Notes: a model not told the origin generated them from the sequence alone. A DNA stretch of 64,000 bases from M269 sp964640795 (GCA_964640795.1 CAZXIN010000014.1:1-64000), one strand, 5' to 3'; counted from the first letter of the stretch, positions 1-9,536 are shown. Numbers and translations are program-made.

Positions 1-16
1 TATCGTCTTCCTTGCC

Positions 17-1750
17 TTATTGCACAACAGGTTGGTTTAATGTCGGGGCACTGAGTCTCTGTACTGTCAGCGCCGCACTCATCGCGGGCATCGAAGCTCC
101 GCCACTGTCCACACAGTTCAGCGTCAAACCATTGCCCGCACTGTATAATGTCAGACCGTAATTCGTCGACGCACCTGGTAAATTACTCCTAAGCACATTC
201 GTACCTTGACTCAAACTACAACTACTCGCTCCTGCCACATCCCAAGTCAATGTTAATGCCTGCCCCACACGAACTGAGCTCGGCGATGCAGAGAAGTTAT
301 TGTTAGAAGTTTCAGTACTGACCTGAATATCCAGAATGACAGGTGTCGACTCAACACCCGCAGCATCAACTGCAACAACCTCTATCCGATGACTACCTCG
401 CGATACACGACCATAACTTGTGCTGTAAGGCGCTGAGGTAACATCTCGCCACCCTCCCCCATCAAAACGGAACCTCACCGTCAACCCTGACGTGTCATCT
501 GTCGCCTCGACCATCACCACAACTCTATCTGTCGTTAAAAACTGAGTGCCCGATTGAGGACTAAATGAGGTAATTTGGGGTGGACTGTTTGCTACCACGT
601 TACCAACAATACTTAGCAGTGCATGACCTACTCCACTAAACTGATCTTCGATCACGTACCTGAATACCTCTATAGCATTTTGGGGAGCCACTATTAGCTG
701 CTCATAGAATTCCTTGTTCGGAATAAAGATAATGTTATTTCCCTCAGTCTCAAGCTCGCCAAACTCAGGGCCAAGATGCACAGTTCCATCGGCCTTGATA
801 TGATGCAATTGATCTCCATTCTCATTCTGCACATCATCAAGTCTCAATTGCTCCAAAGTACTGTCTGGATCACTTACATTCTGTAAGCTGTCTATTGTAA
901 ACACACAGCCATTTGCTATGCGGTCTGACAAACGGTTACTCATATTCTCGTTACAAACCGATGTCCTAGCCACTGTCAAAGTTATATTCTGAGGTATCGG
1001 GAATGTATCACTAGAAGAAAAAGAACGTACTCCAGCAAAAACACGTTGTGATCGAGCTCCTAGTGCATCCTGCACAAAATAACCTACTGATGAGGTGACG
1101 TCACTTGTAGCAGTAACTTCAAGGCTTTTACCATCAGGGGTCACTACTGCTAATAAGTCTGAGTGGAAAGATTCGGGGAAAACGATGGTAATGTTATCTC
1201 CATCGGGGTCAAAATCATTAAATGTGACATTCAAAACCGTGGGCTGGCCTATCGTAACTGAGTATGAATCTGAAGTGTTAAGTGCTTCCCCAACTGCCAC
1301 AGGCGCATCATTGACGGGATTAACAGTTACTGTAACTGTAGCTTCATTTGACGCTTGTTCATTTTCATCAAAAAGCTGGTAAGTAAAACTGGCTGTGCCA
1401 TTCCAATGTTCTGGTAGCTGGAACGAAGCAACGCCACTGCTCAATGCGATAGTGCCAGTATTCGGAATAAGGTTATTGAAGGTCACACAGTTTGACGTGA
1501 CACTTTGGGAGCACATAGCGTTAATGGTTGCTAAGCTCTCATCCTCATCATTCGCCAGAATAGGCACATTAATCGGGGTGTCTTCATCTACCGTTAATAC
1601 ATCATCATTAGCAACAGGGGCATCATTAATCGGAATGATAATAGTGATATCACCAACGCTTATCGGCACAAAGGTCGTCGCATTAGTATAAATAGGTGCA
1701 AAAAATATGGCGACAAAGCCAAAACGAACAAACCTTGAAAATAAGCTCAC
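17..1750 (-). CDS. Exported cadherin/Ig-like leader protein of an Rhs locus
   Basis: The protein starts with a signal peptide (SLFSRFVRFGFVAIFFAPIYTNA). Residues about 45-150 form a first cadherin/tandem-95-like repeat (NDAPVANDD, DEDTP) and 150-250 a second (NDFDPDGDN, calcium-binding style). A bacterial Ig-like domain lies near 390-480, and a last Ig-like domain near 485-570 has a TWDVAGASSC motif. GTG at 1750 is preferred over the in-frame TTG at 1756, because GTG-AGC-TTA is the start conserved in the paralogue at 10078. The first 40 residues and the upstream DNA nearly match that paralogue, but the rest differs. By analogy with the 10078 gene, which sits directly before its Rhs gene, this is the leader of a second Rhs gene beyond the left edge. 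The function is probably as an exported partner of the Rhs protein (inferred). Confidence 0.75.
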   Translation of the reverse strand: MSLFSRFVRFGFVAIFFAPIYTNATTFVPISVGDITIIIPINDAPVANDDVLTVDEDTPINVPILANDEDESLATINAMCSQSVTSNCVTFNNLIPNTGTIALSSGVASFQLPEHWNGTASFTYQLFDENEQASNEATVTVTVNPVNDAPVAVGEALNTSDSYSVTIGQPTVLNVTFNDFDPDGDNITIVFPESFHSDLLAVVTPDGKSLEVTATSDVTSSVGYFVQDALGARSQRVFAGVRSFSSSDTFPIPQNITLTVARTSVCNENMSNRLSDRIANGCVFTIDSLQNVSDPDSTLEQLRLDDVQNENGDQLHHIKADGTVHLGPEFGELETEGNNIIFIPNKEFYEQLIVAPQNAIEVFRYVIEDQFSGVGHALLSIVGNVVANSPPQITSFSPQSGTQFLTTDRVVVMVEATDDTSGLTVRFRFDGGGWRDVTSAPYSTSYGRVSRGSHRIEVVAVDAAGVESTPVILDIQVSTETSNNNFSASPSSVRVGQALTLTWDVAGASSCSLSQGTNVLRSNLPGASTNYGLTLYSAGNGLTLNCVDSGGASMPAMSAALTVQRLSAPTLNQPVVQ

Positions 1751-1925
1751 ACTCAATCCCTTACCCTTTTATGAAGAGAATTAAGTAGGCAGAATTACCC
1801 TTCTCTTAAATCCCTTAATTGATCTTATAACCTCTAGCATAACAAAAAAAATCTCCAAACCACCTGAACCGTGACTTTTTTGTTATTAACTCGTGATTTC
1901 TATAATTTTGAAAGGAAAAATTGGC
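1631..1925 (-). repeat. Direct repeat, copy A: promoter plus signal-peptide region
   Basis: This stretch and 9955-10245 are near-identical over about 290 bases. They cover the upstream control region, the GTG start and the first ~40 codons of two otherwise unrelated leader genes. The shared part ends after the VGDITIIIPI codons. Identity extends through non-coding DNA, which points to a recent segmental duplication or gene conversion rather than two ancient homologues. Confidence 0.85.
1871..1903 (-). promoter_or_regulatory. Three 11-bp direct repeats upstream of the leader promoter (copy A)
   Basis: On the plus strand GTGACT, GTTATT and GTGATT begin at 1871, 1882 and 1893, exactly 11 bases apart. 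A candidate -10 box (TATGCT, minus strand) lies at 1841-1836. The same spacing recurs at 10199-10231. Eleven-base direct repeats next to a weak -35 are typical of OmpR/PhoB-type response-regulator sites; the regulator is not known. Confidence 0.45.
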
Positions 1926-2022
1926 CCTTTGATAGAATAGAAGCCCACCACACAATTCATAAGTTACCTGAATTACAAAAAAACACCTCGAACTTAATCT
2001 CACTATCGTTAACTACCGCTTC

Positions 2023-2397
2023 TTATTGCTGATTAAAGATCGCGACAGCTATAATTTGAGGATAGTCATTCACACACCCTTCACCATATATAACAAATTG
2101 AACATCTGCATTTGATGTAGCTGCAGTTAATAACATCGCCTTACTAATATCAGATGTTTCCGGGAGTATATATGGTTTTGCATTAACACAATTCGCGGGA
2201 TTCGTGGGTGTTATCTGGCTAGTTTGCACGTTAACAGCTTCTGACGAGCCGTTTGATGTCAACTCAGGCCAATTGGTAATACTGACAACTTTCGTTAGCC
2301 CAGTAGGTTGATTCGGTGTCGGGCTTGATTGCGCCAATGCACTCGTCAATGGCAATAAAGCCGCTAATGCCAATGCCGTTAAAATCACTTTTTTCAC
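2023..2397 (-). CDS. Small exported Cys-containing protein, Rhs-associated (1)
   Basis: A 124-residue protein with a clear signal peptide (MKKVILTALALAALLPLTSALA, then QSS). The mature part of about 100 residues has two cysteines (CVNAKP and GEGCVN), likely disulfide-bonded, and a KAMLLTAATSNADVQFVIYGEGC segment. The last of three neighbouring genes with one plan: signal peptide, first Cys, a hydrophobic AMLLxA helix, a beta strand ending in xxC, and a short hydrophobic tail. I do not recognise a named family. Similar small secreted proteins occur as uncharacterised genes beside Rhs loci in marine gammaproteobacteria (recollection, not searched). It may be a periplasmic accessory or orphan protective protein; this is speculative. 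Confidence 0.7.
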   Translation of the reverse strand: MKKVILTALALAALLPLTSALAQSSPTPNQPTGLTKVVSITNWPELTSNGSSEAVNVQTSQITPTNPANCVNAKPYILPETSDISKAMLLTAATSNADVQFVIYGEGCVNDYPQIIAVAIFNQQ

Positions 2398-2446
2398 TTA
2401 CTTATCCAGTCAGCCATTAGAGTAATACGCCCCTTTCATCTTTTGA

Positions 2447-2791
2447 TTATTTAAATACCCAGTAACCGACAAAATCATCTCGGCTACCATTTGTTAGTAT
2501 AATATTGCAATCACCGTCATCTTCGGGGAAGCGTAAATAGAAGTCTTTATTTGCAGCAATAGCTGAAAGCCCTGATGAATACATTCGATCGAGCAATGTG
2601 TGATTGACCGTTTCTTGGTTAGAATAGCTCTTATAAATACAATTTCTATTTTCAAAACATATCCATACCGATATTCCATTTCCATTCATCCATACCTTAT
2701 CGGGAGTCATAAGACACTCAGTGAAGGCGAATGCGAAATTTGATAAAAATGAACTCCCTATAGCCACAAACAAAAAAACGGTTTTTTTCAT
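2447..2791 (-). CDS. Small exported Cys-containing protein, Rhs-associated (2)
   Basis: The frame is open from 2824, but the Met at residue 12 (codon at 2791) begins a classic signal peptide (MKKTVFLFVAIGSSFLSNFAFA) and is preferred. The mature part holds four cysteines (TECLM, WICFENRNCIY, GDCNII), and ends in a GYWVFK tail. The plan resembles its two neighbours: an early Cys, a LSAIAANKDFYLRF stretch, then a Cys-containing strand. No named family recognised. It lies 49 bases upstream of gene (1), so the two could be co-transcribed. Its AT content is higher than that of the arg genes nearby, which fits an accessory locus. Confidence 0.65.
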   Translation of the reverse strand: MKKTVFLFVAIGSSFLSNFAFAFTECLMTPDKVWMNGNGISVWICFENRNCIYKSYSNQETVNHTLLDRMYSSGLSAIAANKDFYLRFPEDDGDCNIILTNGSRDDFVGYWVFK

Positions 2792-2958
2792 ACTTTCTGT
2801 TTTATAATTCATGTTCTTTTTCATTACTCAGTTAATAGCAATTAAGACATTGATATGTCTCTTAGCTTCATGTGATGACTTAAAAGGAATACACCCCCTA
2901 TTATTTTATTGAGCAAGGAACAAGCTTTTACCCGATAGGGGAGCAACCACGAATAGAC

Positions 2959-3297
2959 TTATCTCCTAGACTCTGAGATAAAATAGTTCAAGTCTTCCAA
3001 ATCACTGACATTGTTGCACGTGTTTCTAGAACGCACAGTGATAGGGCTTTGGCTTACATATGCACTTAGCATCATAGCGTAATTAGCCTTGTCACCTTCA
3101 CTGACAAGCGGAGAGGTGTAATGCCAGTAACGATTTGTCGCACAAGCTGAGCGCTCAGGCGGTGCAGGATAGGTATTAAAATAAACAATATCATTGACCA
3201 CAGTAATGCGATCAATAACACCACTAACATCACCAGCTAAGGCAAGAGGAGCATTAAGTGTTAGTAGTAGTCCTGTGTACAAAAATAAGTTCTTCAT
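2959..3297 (-). CDS. Small exported Cys-containing protein, Rhs-associated (3)
   Basis: A 112-residue protein with a signal peptide (MKNLFLYTGLLLTLNAPLALA, then GDV). The mature part has a beta-rich start (SGVIDRITVVNDIVYFN), a Cys in RSACATNRYW, an AMMLSAYVSQ helix, and a second Cys in SRNTCNNVSDLEDLNYF. This is the most canonical of the three small exported genes here. It lies 147 bases downstream of the immunity gene in the same direction. Function unknown. A compact disulfide-linked beta fold such as an AB5-type B subunit would fit the shape, but this is a guess. Confidence 0.7.
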   Translation of the reverse strand: MKNLFLYTGLLLTLNAPLALAGDVSGVIDRITVVNDIVYFNTYPAPPERSACATNRYWHYTSPLVSEGDKANYAMMLSAYVSQSPITVRSRNTCNNVSDLEDLNYFISESRR

Positions 3298-3444
3298 ATT
3301 TTAATATTTCCTTGTCCGTTTATAAACACTCAATGAATGCTAGCCAGAGGTTGGCGTTTGTCATTTGTTCATCCTTTCTTTTATTATCTAAAGCATAATA
3401 TATGCAGCGATAACCCTTGTTCGTATACAAAAGCACACCCAACT

Positions 3445-3717
3445 TTAGTCGGTTAGTCGCTCCAAAGAAGTTTTTGCACTAGCCAGCAGTTGAATATCGT
3501 TTAAATCTTCTTCATCCCTTAGTTGGGGGTCTTCACAATAAGCATCAACATCCAGAAATAAGTTATTGAGCACACCATAAACATTCTCTGATAAGTGACT
3601 AGTCTCAGCTTTAAACATCTCGAGATAGGCAATCTCAAATTGTGAAGCCGAAATTGCGCCCTCAACGAATTCAGTAATTAGCAATATGTACTTTTTAATC
3701 GTTATACTCTGGGTCAT
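3445..3717 (-). CDS. Colicin D-type immunity protein
   Basis: A 90-residue acidic, helical protein without a signal peptide, so cytoplasmic. Its start overlaps the Rhs stop as ATGA (3717-3714), the usual toxin-immunity arrangement. The layout (a first helix KKYILLITEFVEGAISASQFEIAYLEMF, a central LFLDVDAYCEDPQLRDEEDLND acidic turn, a last LLASAKTSLERL helix) resembles the colicin D immunity / self-protective colicin-like immunity family from memory. The acidic surface suits binding a basic tRNase active site. The function, blocking the tRNase at the tip of the upstream Rhs protein, follows from family, position and charge. Moderately high confidence. Confidence 0.8.
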   Translation of the reverse strand: MTQSITIKKYILLITEFVEGAISASQFEIAYLEMFKAETSHLSENVYGVLNNLFLDVDAYCEDPQLRDEEDLNDIQLLASAKTSLERLTD

Positions 3718-6700
3718 AGTTTTCCGTCTCTAAGGACATGTATTAACTGTTGAGGATTCAGCTTCCAGCCGCTCAAGAAACTACCATTAGGATTCTGTAT
3801 TACTGTCAAACCAGTATTTGGGTTTACCTGAAAGATAACGTTGTTTCCTCTATAAACGCCTGGAATCTCCCTAGTCCCTGATGCATTTATGTGTCTTTGG
3901 ATAGCTTGATTAAATTTACCTGCATTAGCTTTGTTAAAGTTACCTTTAACTCCAAAATCAATAGCGTGTTTAAACTTCTTCTGAAGCTGCTTACTTGTTG
4001 CTGGTGCTATTTTACTAAACTGAGCTCCATTTGGACCAAACAGCATCCTAGCTATTGTTCTTGGTTCAGGAGGAGCAATTCCTTGTGCAAAGTTTTCGAA
4101 ACCTGGAAGTGGAGTAGCTAATTCCTCTAAAACACTACCAAAACTAGGCCCTTGGGCTGTCTGGAGTAACTGCCCTACACCTCCAAGTATACCACCAGAC
4201 TCACGACTACTCGTATCCACCGTTCCAGTACTGGTAGAAAAACCACCACCAACCGCCATAGTTCCAAAGGGATCTATCAGGCCGATAGGGTCATGACCAA
4301 CATAAGCATAGCGATTCATGCCATCTGCATAACCAATCGGGTCAGCCTGTAAGAATTTACCCCACTGTGGTTCGTAGTACCTTGCACGATAATAATAGTG
4401 CCCTGTTTCATCATCCAGACGTCTGGCGGTATATCTCAGCGGGTTGCCAATAAGACTCAGCTGATGGCTTTGCCCAAAAGGGCCATAACTATATTGTTCA
4501 GCAATGGCGCCGTTACTATCAGACAGAGCCACCACAGAACCAATCTCATCGGTATGGTAGATATAAGTTTGCCCGTTAGTGATAAAAGCCACCGGACTGT
4601 CAACACCACTGCCATAGATGAAGCGCTTAGTGAGGTTGCCACTGGCATCATATTCGGCAATTACTTCATCGCCGTCATACAAGTACTGAGTCTGTTTACC
4701 GTAAACGTCTTTTTGTATACGCCGACCCAGTGCGTCGTAGCGATAACGAATGTTGCCATTCACCCCTGATGCACTAATTTCCGTTAACTGGTTTAGTGCG
4801 TTGTGAGCATAGTCCAGCCCTACATTAGCTTGCAGATTACCATTGACATCAAAAGCAAAGGTATCAGTGCCAATGCGAGTCGTTTGGTTCATGGTATTGA
4901 TGCTATAAGCTTCCTGATAAGTGGCTAATGGCAGCCATTGTTGCGCTTCGCCCTGATGTTGTTTGCTGATTTGCTGCCCTGCATTGTTGTAACTAAAGCT
5001 GTAGCCCAAAGTGGTATTACCGCTAAAGTTATGCATAAGGCTTGCTAAGTCACTGTCAGCTTCGAAAGCAAGTTGCGTATTCGTCCCATTAGTAAAGTTG
5101 ATATCAGTCAGTTGAGAGAGTTTGTTGTAGGTGTAAGTCGCCAGATTTTGGTTTGCATAACCTAGGCTAGTTAAACGGCTTTCACCGTCGTAGCTATAGC
5201 TGACGCTCTGGCTATCAGGAAACGTTAAATGGGTGCGCCGGTTAAGTTTGTCGTAACTGTATTGCAAAGTGCGGCTGTTTCCATCAGTCACCGATTGCAA
5301 GCGGCTTATCCCATCATAGACATAGCTAATGTCGATTGCACTACTGCTAGCAGCCGGTAAATATTGGCGAATACGCTGTTGTTGCCCTTGATTATTGTAT
5401 TCATACACTAAGCGCTCATCACTGCCACTTTGACGCTGTGTAATGCGTTTTAATGCATCATACTGATAGCTAGTGATATCGCCGGTTTGCGCAGTAAATT
5501 GCTGCAACTGACCATCAGCAAAGTAGGTATACCCTTCTGCTGTTCCATCAGGATAAGTGACGCTACTGAGTTGATCATGGCCGTCATAGGCATAGATTGT
5601 CGAATTGCCGTTACCATCAGTCCGGCTGTTAATTTGCCCGGTAACCGTATAACTATTGACCTGCTCATCCACAAAACTGTTATTGACCATACGTTGAGCG
5701 TGTAAGGGGCGATATAGCGCATCGTAAATGGTTTTACTTTGCCTACCTTCGGCATCGGTGGCCAAAATCTGATTGTTCATCAGGTCGTAAACAAACGTAT
5801 TGGTATTGCCCTGAGGATCAATTTGCGATGCTACCTGATTATCTCGTGTATAGGTAAAGCTGGTACTTGCCCAACCCGAAGGATGCTCGGCCAAATTAGT
5901 GGCTTGCTCGCGCTGCAAGATTAACAGCCCATTGGTGTTGTATTGAAATTCGCTGACTTCACCGGTTGGGCTGGTTTGTTTGGTTAGGCGGCGAGCATCA
6001 TCATAAGTATTATAGGTGGTAGTATTACCCAGCGGGTCCCTGTAAGTACGTGCATCTCCTGCAGGCCAATAGGTGTATGTATGCACTATGTTCTCACCCG
6101 TAGGATCAACCGTCTGAGTAGTAAGGTTGCCTTTTGCATCATAGCTGTAGTTAACTTGCACACCATCTGGCCCGGTGTTGCTGGCTACTAAGCCGTTACT
6201 ATGATAGGTATTGGTGGTGGTTAAGCGCACACCATTAACCGATGGAAGTTGCGTCGTCAGCAAGTTACCTTGGGTATCATAGGTGTAGTTAGTGGTATCG
6301 CCACTGATATCGGTGTGGGTTAGCACATTACCGAAGGTGGTGTAAGTGTAACTTTCACTTCTGTCAGCAAAGCCGCTGCCGGTTTTCGCCTTACCAGTAC
6401 GGTGAGTGATGTTGTTTTCATCATCATAGGCTAAAAGCGTTTGCATACCATTAGCGGCATATACTGTTTGAGTTCGTCTGTGAATACTGTCGTACTGATA
6501 AGTCATCACCTGATTAAGGGCGTTAACTTCCCTGACCATATCATCCCTGTCATCAAAATAGCGCACATGGCGGTTACCTTCGGCATCCAGCGTTTCATTG
6601 CGGTAACCCGGTCCGTAGTAATATCTCAGTATGGCTCCCGTCGCTTTGGTCCGGGTGACTTTGCGTCCCCAAATATCATAGCTATCGGTGTATTCAGGCG

Positions 6701-9536
6701 AGTTGGGATAAGCCGGTGAGAATACCTGATTTAAGCGCCCTTCCGTATCATAAGCGTAGGTTGCTGTTTCGTTATTTGGATTCGTAAAACCGGTGAGCTG
6801 ATTGTTTGTATAGGTATAACTAATGCTGCGATTACTGTCGTCACTGACCCCTGTTAGCTGATCACCACTGTAGTTAAATTGCAAATGGCGTCCAAAGCTG
6901 TTGGTTACCCTATTTAACGTGTCGCCAATATAGCTGAAGGTCAGATCGTTACCGTTTCTGTCGGTTAAACGAGTGGCTTTACCCTGTGTATTAAAACTGA
7001 CTTGCGTACCACTTTTTGTATTGAGTTGATAACCTGTAGCTTGCTGTATGAGCGTACTTCTTACACCTTTGGGTGCACTATATTGGCCGTTAGGCAGTAG
7101 CATGAATTTGTGTACTTGTGTGCCTATAGAGAGCACCTGCGCATTATTTGTGTACTCGTCCATTAGCCATTGATAGACGGCAGCACTTAAACCCACACTA
7201 TCAAACAACGAGTCGTTCACGCTTTGCATTAGCTGATCAACCACATACATACCAACAATAGAAGCCGTGGCATCTAGTGCCGTACCTTGATGCAAGGCAC
7301 GCAGGATATCAGACGCTTGCGCTAAACTACTGTCGTAGTTGTGTCGCCATCCTCCACTATACCCTTCTGTACGGCTATCCCGACCATTATAACTGCGCGT
7401 AAGCGTTAACTGACCTGCACCAGCGCCTGTCGATAAGTCTTGTTGACTAAAAACACCATCACCCGAAACAATACGCTCACGATTAGTCGATGGGTTTTCA
7501 CTAAAAACATCTTCATTGCTGACTACCTCAGTTGTCACGGTAGTCTCTACTTCGCCAGTATCTGTCGAAAATCCCCCTTTGAAACCACCACCAATAATAT
7601 AACCGGCAGACATACCGCCACTGTTTTGAATAAGCGTAAAATAACCCGTCCCTTGCCATTGGTTTTCACGCAAACTGCCATTTTCAGGTAAAAGCAATCG
7701 GCCACCTTGACTGATCACTGCATCCAATGAGTTAAGTGTGCCGGTGCTATAGCCTGTCAAAGACGACCTAACACTGGCCCAATTGGTGCTATTTGCCTCA
7801 AACAACTGGTCGTTGTTTTGTGCTGCGATATCGAACAACTTCACCGTTGATACCGCTGTATAGGGTTGCGATTGCTCTATAATGCCATGCTCAAAGGCAC
7901 TGGCTAACAAGCCTGTTGCGACAAATTTACCCGTTTGATTAGCGGTTCCAAATTGCAAATTACTGCTGCCAATACCGCCACCCACATCCACATAAGGCCC
8001 ACCATCTTGCCCTGTGACATCACCCGTACCGGCGATACCTACCGTATGCAAGCTATAACGAACTGTATCCGTAATGCGGCCAGAAAAGTCATCGGCCATA
8101 TTTCTGTTAGAGGTCCATTTTAAGCCCATCACCATTAAGCTTTGGTTCAAGAGTGCCTCAGATTGGTTACTTAAACTCTGTAACTCAGAGAGGTTCTTCT
8201 CCTGAAATTCTGTATGACCAGGGCCAACACTTCCCCAGGCATTCATAATAGTATACGCGCCACCCGCCCGTAATTGCTGCTGCCATGACTGGTCATTGCC
8301 GTCGAACCCACTCGCATAAGGGTGGTCTACATCAAATAAAATAACGTTGCTACTACCTCTGGATGTAGCATTACCCGTTGCCACTAACTGACCATCCAGA
8401 TACAGGTTTGGCACTGGGCTATTGCCGCCAGTTGCATAGTAAATGGCTAAGCGTTTGGTATAAATGTCCCGGCTATCAAAGGTTTGGTCGATACCCTGAT
8501 GACGGATACGTAGGCTAGTCGTTAAACTCGATGGCAGCGTTTGCCAACTGCTACCGTAACTAGTGATATAACTACTGGCGTCTTGTAAATCATCTTCTGC
8601 ACGGTTATCCGGTCGCCAGTGGCTTAACACATCTTCCACTGTGGCATTCGCATGATGTTGGCGAATGGTGTTCACCCAATTGTTTGCGTAGGTATCGAGT
8701 GTGTTTTTCACCGAAACGCGATTAACCCGTCGCCCCGATTTAGCGGCAGAAACAAAACTATTACGATTAAAACCCATGCCAGAACTGACATTCACTAAGC
8801 CTGATTGATAAGTATTGGGTTTATAGCTGGGGTCGAGATAATAAAGACTACCGCCAACCGTCACCGATACCACTAAATGTTCGAACTCAATCGCATTAAA
8901 AGTCCCGGTGAGACTGGTTACACCCATACCAGTGATTACACGGGATATGCGACTGAAATCGGTAATGGCATCACTTGGTGTATAAACTTTTAACCAACTG
9001 GCCAACTCTTCAGCTGAATGCACGACATTAACGCGTTGAAAAGCGGCATCATAGCCAGAGATTTCTAGCAAAGTTAATAACAACTCAGCTTGATCATAAA
9101 CATTACCAGAACGATCTAAGTAGGTGCCCAATGGTCCCTTTTTGGCACCATGGGTATAATCAATTTCAATTTCATTGCGTACAAAGTTATAAATTAAACC
9201 GGGATCGTTTTTAAGGCCGCCAGCCAGCGCAATAAGGTAAGGGTCAGAAGTAAATGCATTAATTGCCGTGCTGTTCGTTGCAGAAGCTGCTAAAAATTGT
9301 TGGGCTGCTTTGGCCTTTATGTTTTTTGGCACTTCCGATGCATTAATAACAGCGGGCTGATTTAGCTGCAATTCAGGGAAATTAGACGAGTGCCAGCCCG
9401 GTGGCGCTTGTTGTGCCATTACCTGAGTAGATAGGCCAATCAGGCATATCGATGCTGCGGTAAGTTTAACCGTGCATTCCATTGCTCGTTTCAGCATGGC
9501 TACTGGCATTTTTCTTAATGAATTTTCAGGCAACAT
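3714..9536 (-). CDS. Exported Rhs/YD-repeat protein with C-terminal colicin D-type tRNase
   Basis: A 1940-residue polymorphic toxin. The start is fixed by GGAGG seven bases before ATG and a TAATG overlap with the leader gene. Residues 1-42 include a signal peptide ending VMAQQ. Residues about 110-240 are transglutaminase-like, but the usual catalytic Cys is absent (GNVYDQAELLLTLL). YD repeats run from about 700 to 1740, and the Rhs core ends at DPIGLIDPFG (about 1758). A 182-residue variable tip follows. From about 1843 it matches the colicin D catalytic domain: KKFKHA with Lys1854, Lys1856 and His1857, and SGWK with Ser1922 and Trp1924. The 65-residue spacing between His and Ser is close to that in colicin D, which cuts the anticodon loop of tRNA-Arg. 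The tip DNA looks more AT-rich than the core, as expected for exchangeable toxin ends. Confidence 0.9.
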   Translation of the reverse strand: MLPENSLRKMPVAMLKRAMECTVKLTAASICLIGLSTQVMAQQAPPGWHSSNFPELQLNQPAVINASEVPKNIKAKAAQQFLAASATNSTAINAFTSDPYLIALAGGLKNDPGLIYNFVRNEIEIDYTHGAKKGPLGTYLDRSGNVYDQAELLLTLLEISGYDAAFQRVNVVHSAEELASWLKVYTPSDAITDFSRISRVITGMGVTSLTGTFNAIEFEHLVVSVTVGGSLYYLDPSYKPNTYQSGLVNVSSGMGFNRNSFVSAAKSGRRVNRVSVKNTLDTYANNWVNTIRQHHANATVEDVLSHWRPDNRAEDDLQDASSYITSYGSSWQTLPSSLTTSLRIRHQGIDQTFDSRDIYTKRLAIYYATGGNSPVPNLYLDGQLVATGNATSRGSSNVILFDVDHPYASGFDGNDQSWQQQLRAGGAYTIMNAWGSVGPGHTEFQEKNLSELQSLSNQSEALLNQSLMVMGLKWTSNRNMADDFSGRITDTVRYSLHTVGIAGTGDVTGQDGGPYVDVGGGIGSSNLQFGTANQTGKFVATGLLASAFEHGIIEQSQPYTAVSTVKLFDIAAQNNDQLFEANSTNWASVRSSLTGYSTGTLNSLDAVISQGGRLLLPENGSLRENQWQGTGYFTLIQNSGGMSAGYIIGGGFKGGFSTDTGEVETTVTTEVVSNEDVFSENPSTNRERIVSGDGVFSQQDLSTGAGAGQLTLTRSYNGRDSRTEGYSGGWRHNYDSSLAQASDILRALHQGTALDATASIVGMYVVDQLMQSVNDSLFDSVGLSAAVYQWLMDEYTNNAQVLSIGTQVHKFMLLPNGQYSAPKGVRSTLIQQATGYQLNTKSGTQVSFNTQGKATRLTDRNGNDLTFSYIGDTLNRVTNSFGRHLQFNYSGDQLTGVSDDSNRSISYTYTNNQLTGFTNPNNETATYAYDTEGRLNQVFSPAYPNSPEYTDSYDIWGRKVTRTKATGAILRYYYGPGYRNETLDAEGNRHVRYFDDRDDMVREVNALNQVMTYQYDSIHRRTQTVYAANGMQTLLAYDDENNITHRTGKAKTGSGFADRSESYTYTTFGNVLTHTDISGDTTNYTYDTQGNLLTTQLPSVNGVRLTTTNTYHSNGLVASNTGPDGVQVNYSYDAKGNLTTQTVDPTGENIVHTYTYWPAGDARTYRDPLGNTTTYNTYDDARRLTKQTSPTGEVSEFQYNTNGLLILQREQATNLAEHPSGWASTSFTYTRDNQVASQIDPQGNTNTFVYDLMNNQILATDAEGRQSKTIYDALYRPLHAQRMVNNSFVDEQVNSYTVTGQINSRTDGNGNSTIYAYDGHDQLSSVTYPDGTAEGYTYFADGQLQQFTAQTGDITSYQYDALKRITQRQSGSDERLVYEYNNQGQQQRIRQYLPAASSSAIDISYVYDGISRLQSVTDGNSRTLQYSYDKLNRRTHLTFPDSQSVSYSYDGESRLTSLGYANQNLATYTYNKLSQLTDINFTNGTNTQLAFEADSDLASLMHNFSGNTTLGYSFSYNNAGQQISKQHQGEAQQWLPLATYQEAYSINTMNQTTRIGTDTFAFDVNGNLQANVGLDYAHNALNQLTEISASGVNGNIRYRYDALGRRIQKDVYGKQTQYLYDGDEVIAEYDASGNLTKRFIYGSGVDSPVAFITNGQTYIYHTDEIGSVVALSDSNGAIAEQYSYGPFGQSHQLSLIGNPLRYTARRLDDETGHYYYRARYYEPQWGKFLQADPIGYADGMNRYAYVGHDPIGLIDPFGTMAVGGGFSTSTGTVDTSSRESGGILGGVGQLLQTAQGPSFGSVLEELATPLPGFENFAQGIAPPEPRTIARMLFGPNGAQFSKIAPATSKQLQKKFKHAIDFGVKGNFNKANAGKFNQAIQRHINASGTREIPGVYRGNNVIFQVNPNTGLTVIQNPNGSFLSGWKLNPQQLIHVLRDGKL

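Noticed and set aside
1815..2003. 62-codon frame on the minus strand
   Set aside because: It lies within the duplicated control region; the matching stretch near 10079-10245 does not keep the frame, so it is probably random.
9100..9210. Active transglutaminase in the Rhs N-terminus
   Set aside because: The Cys of the usual G-x-C-xx-xA motif is replaced (GNVYDQA), so catalysis by this route is unlikely.
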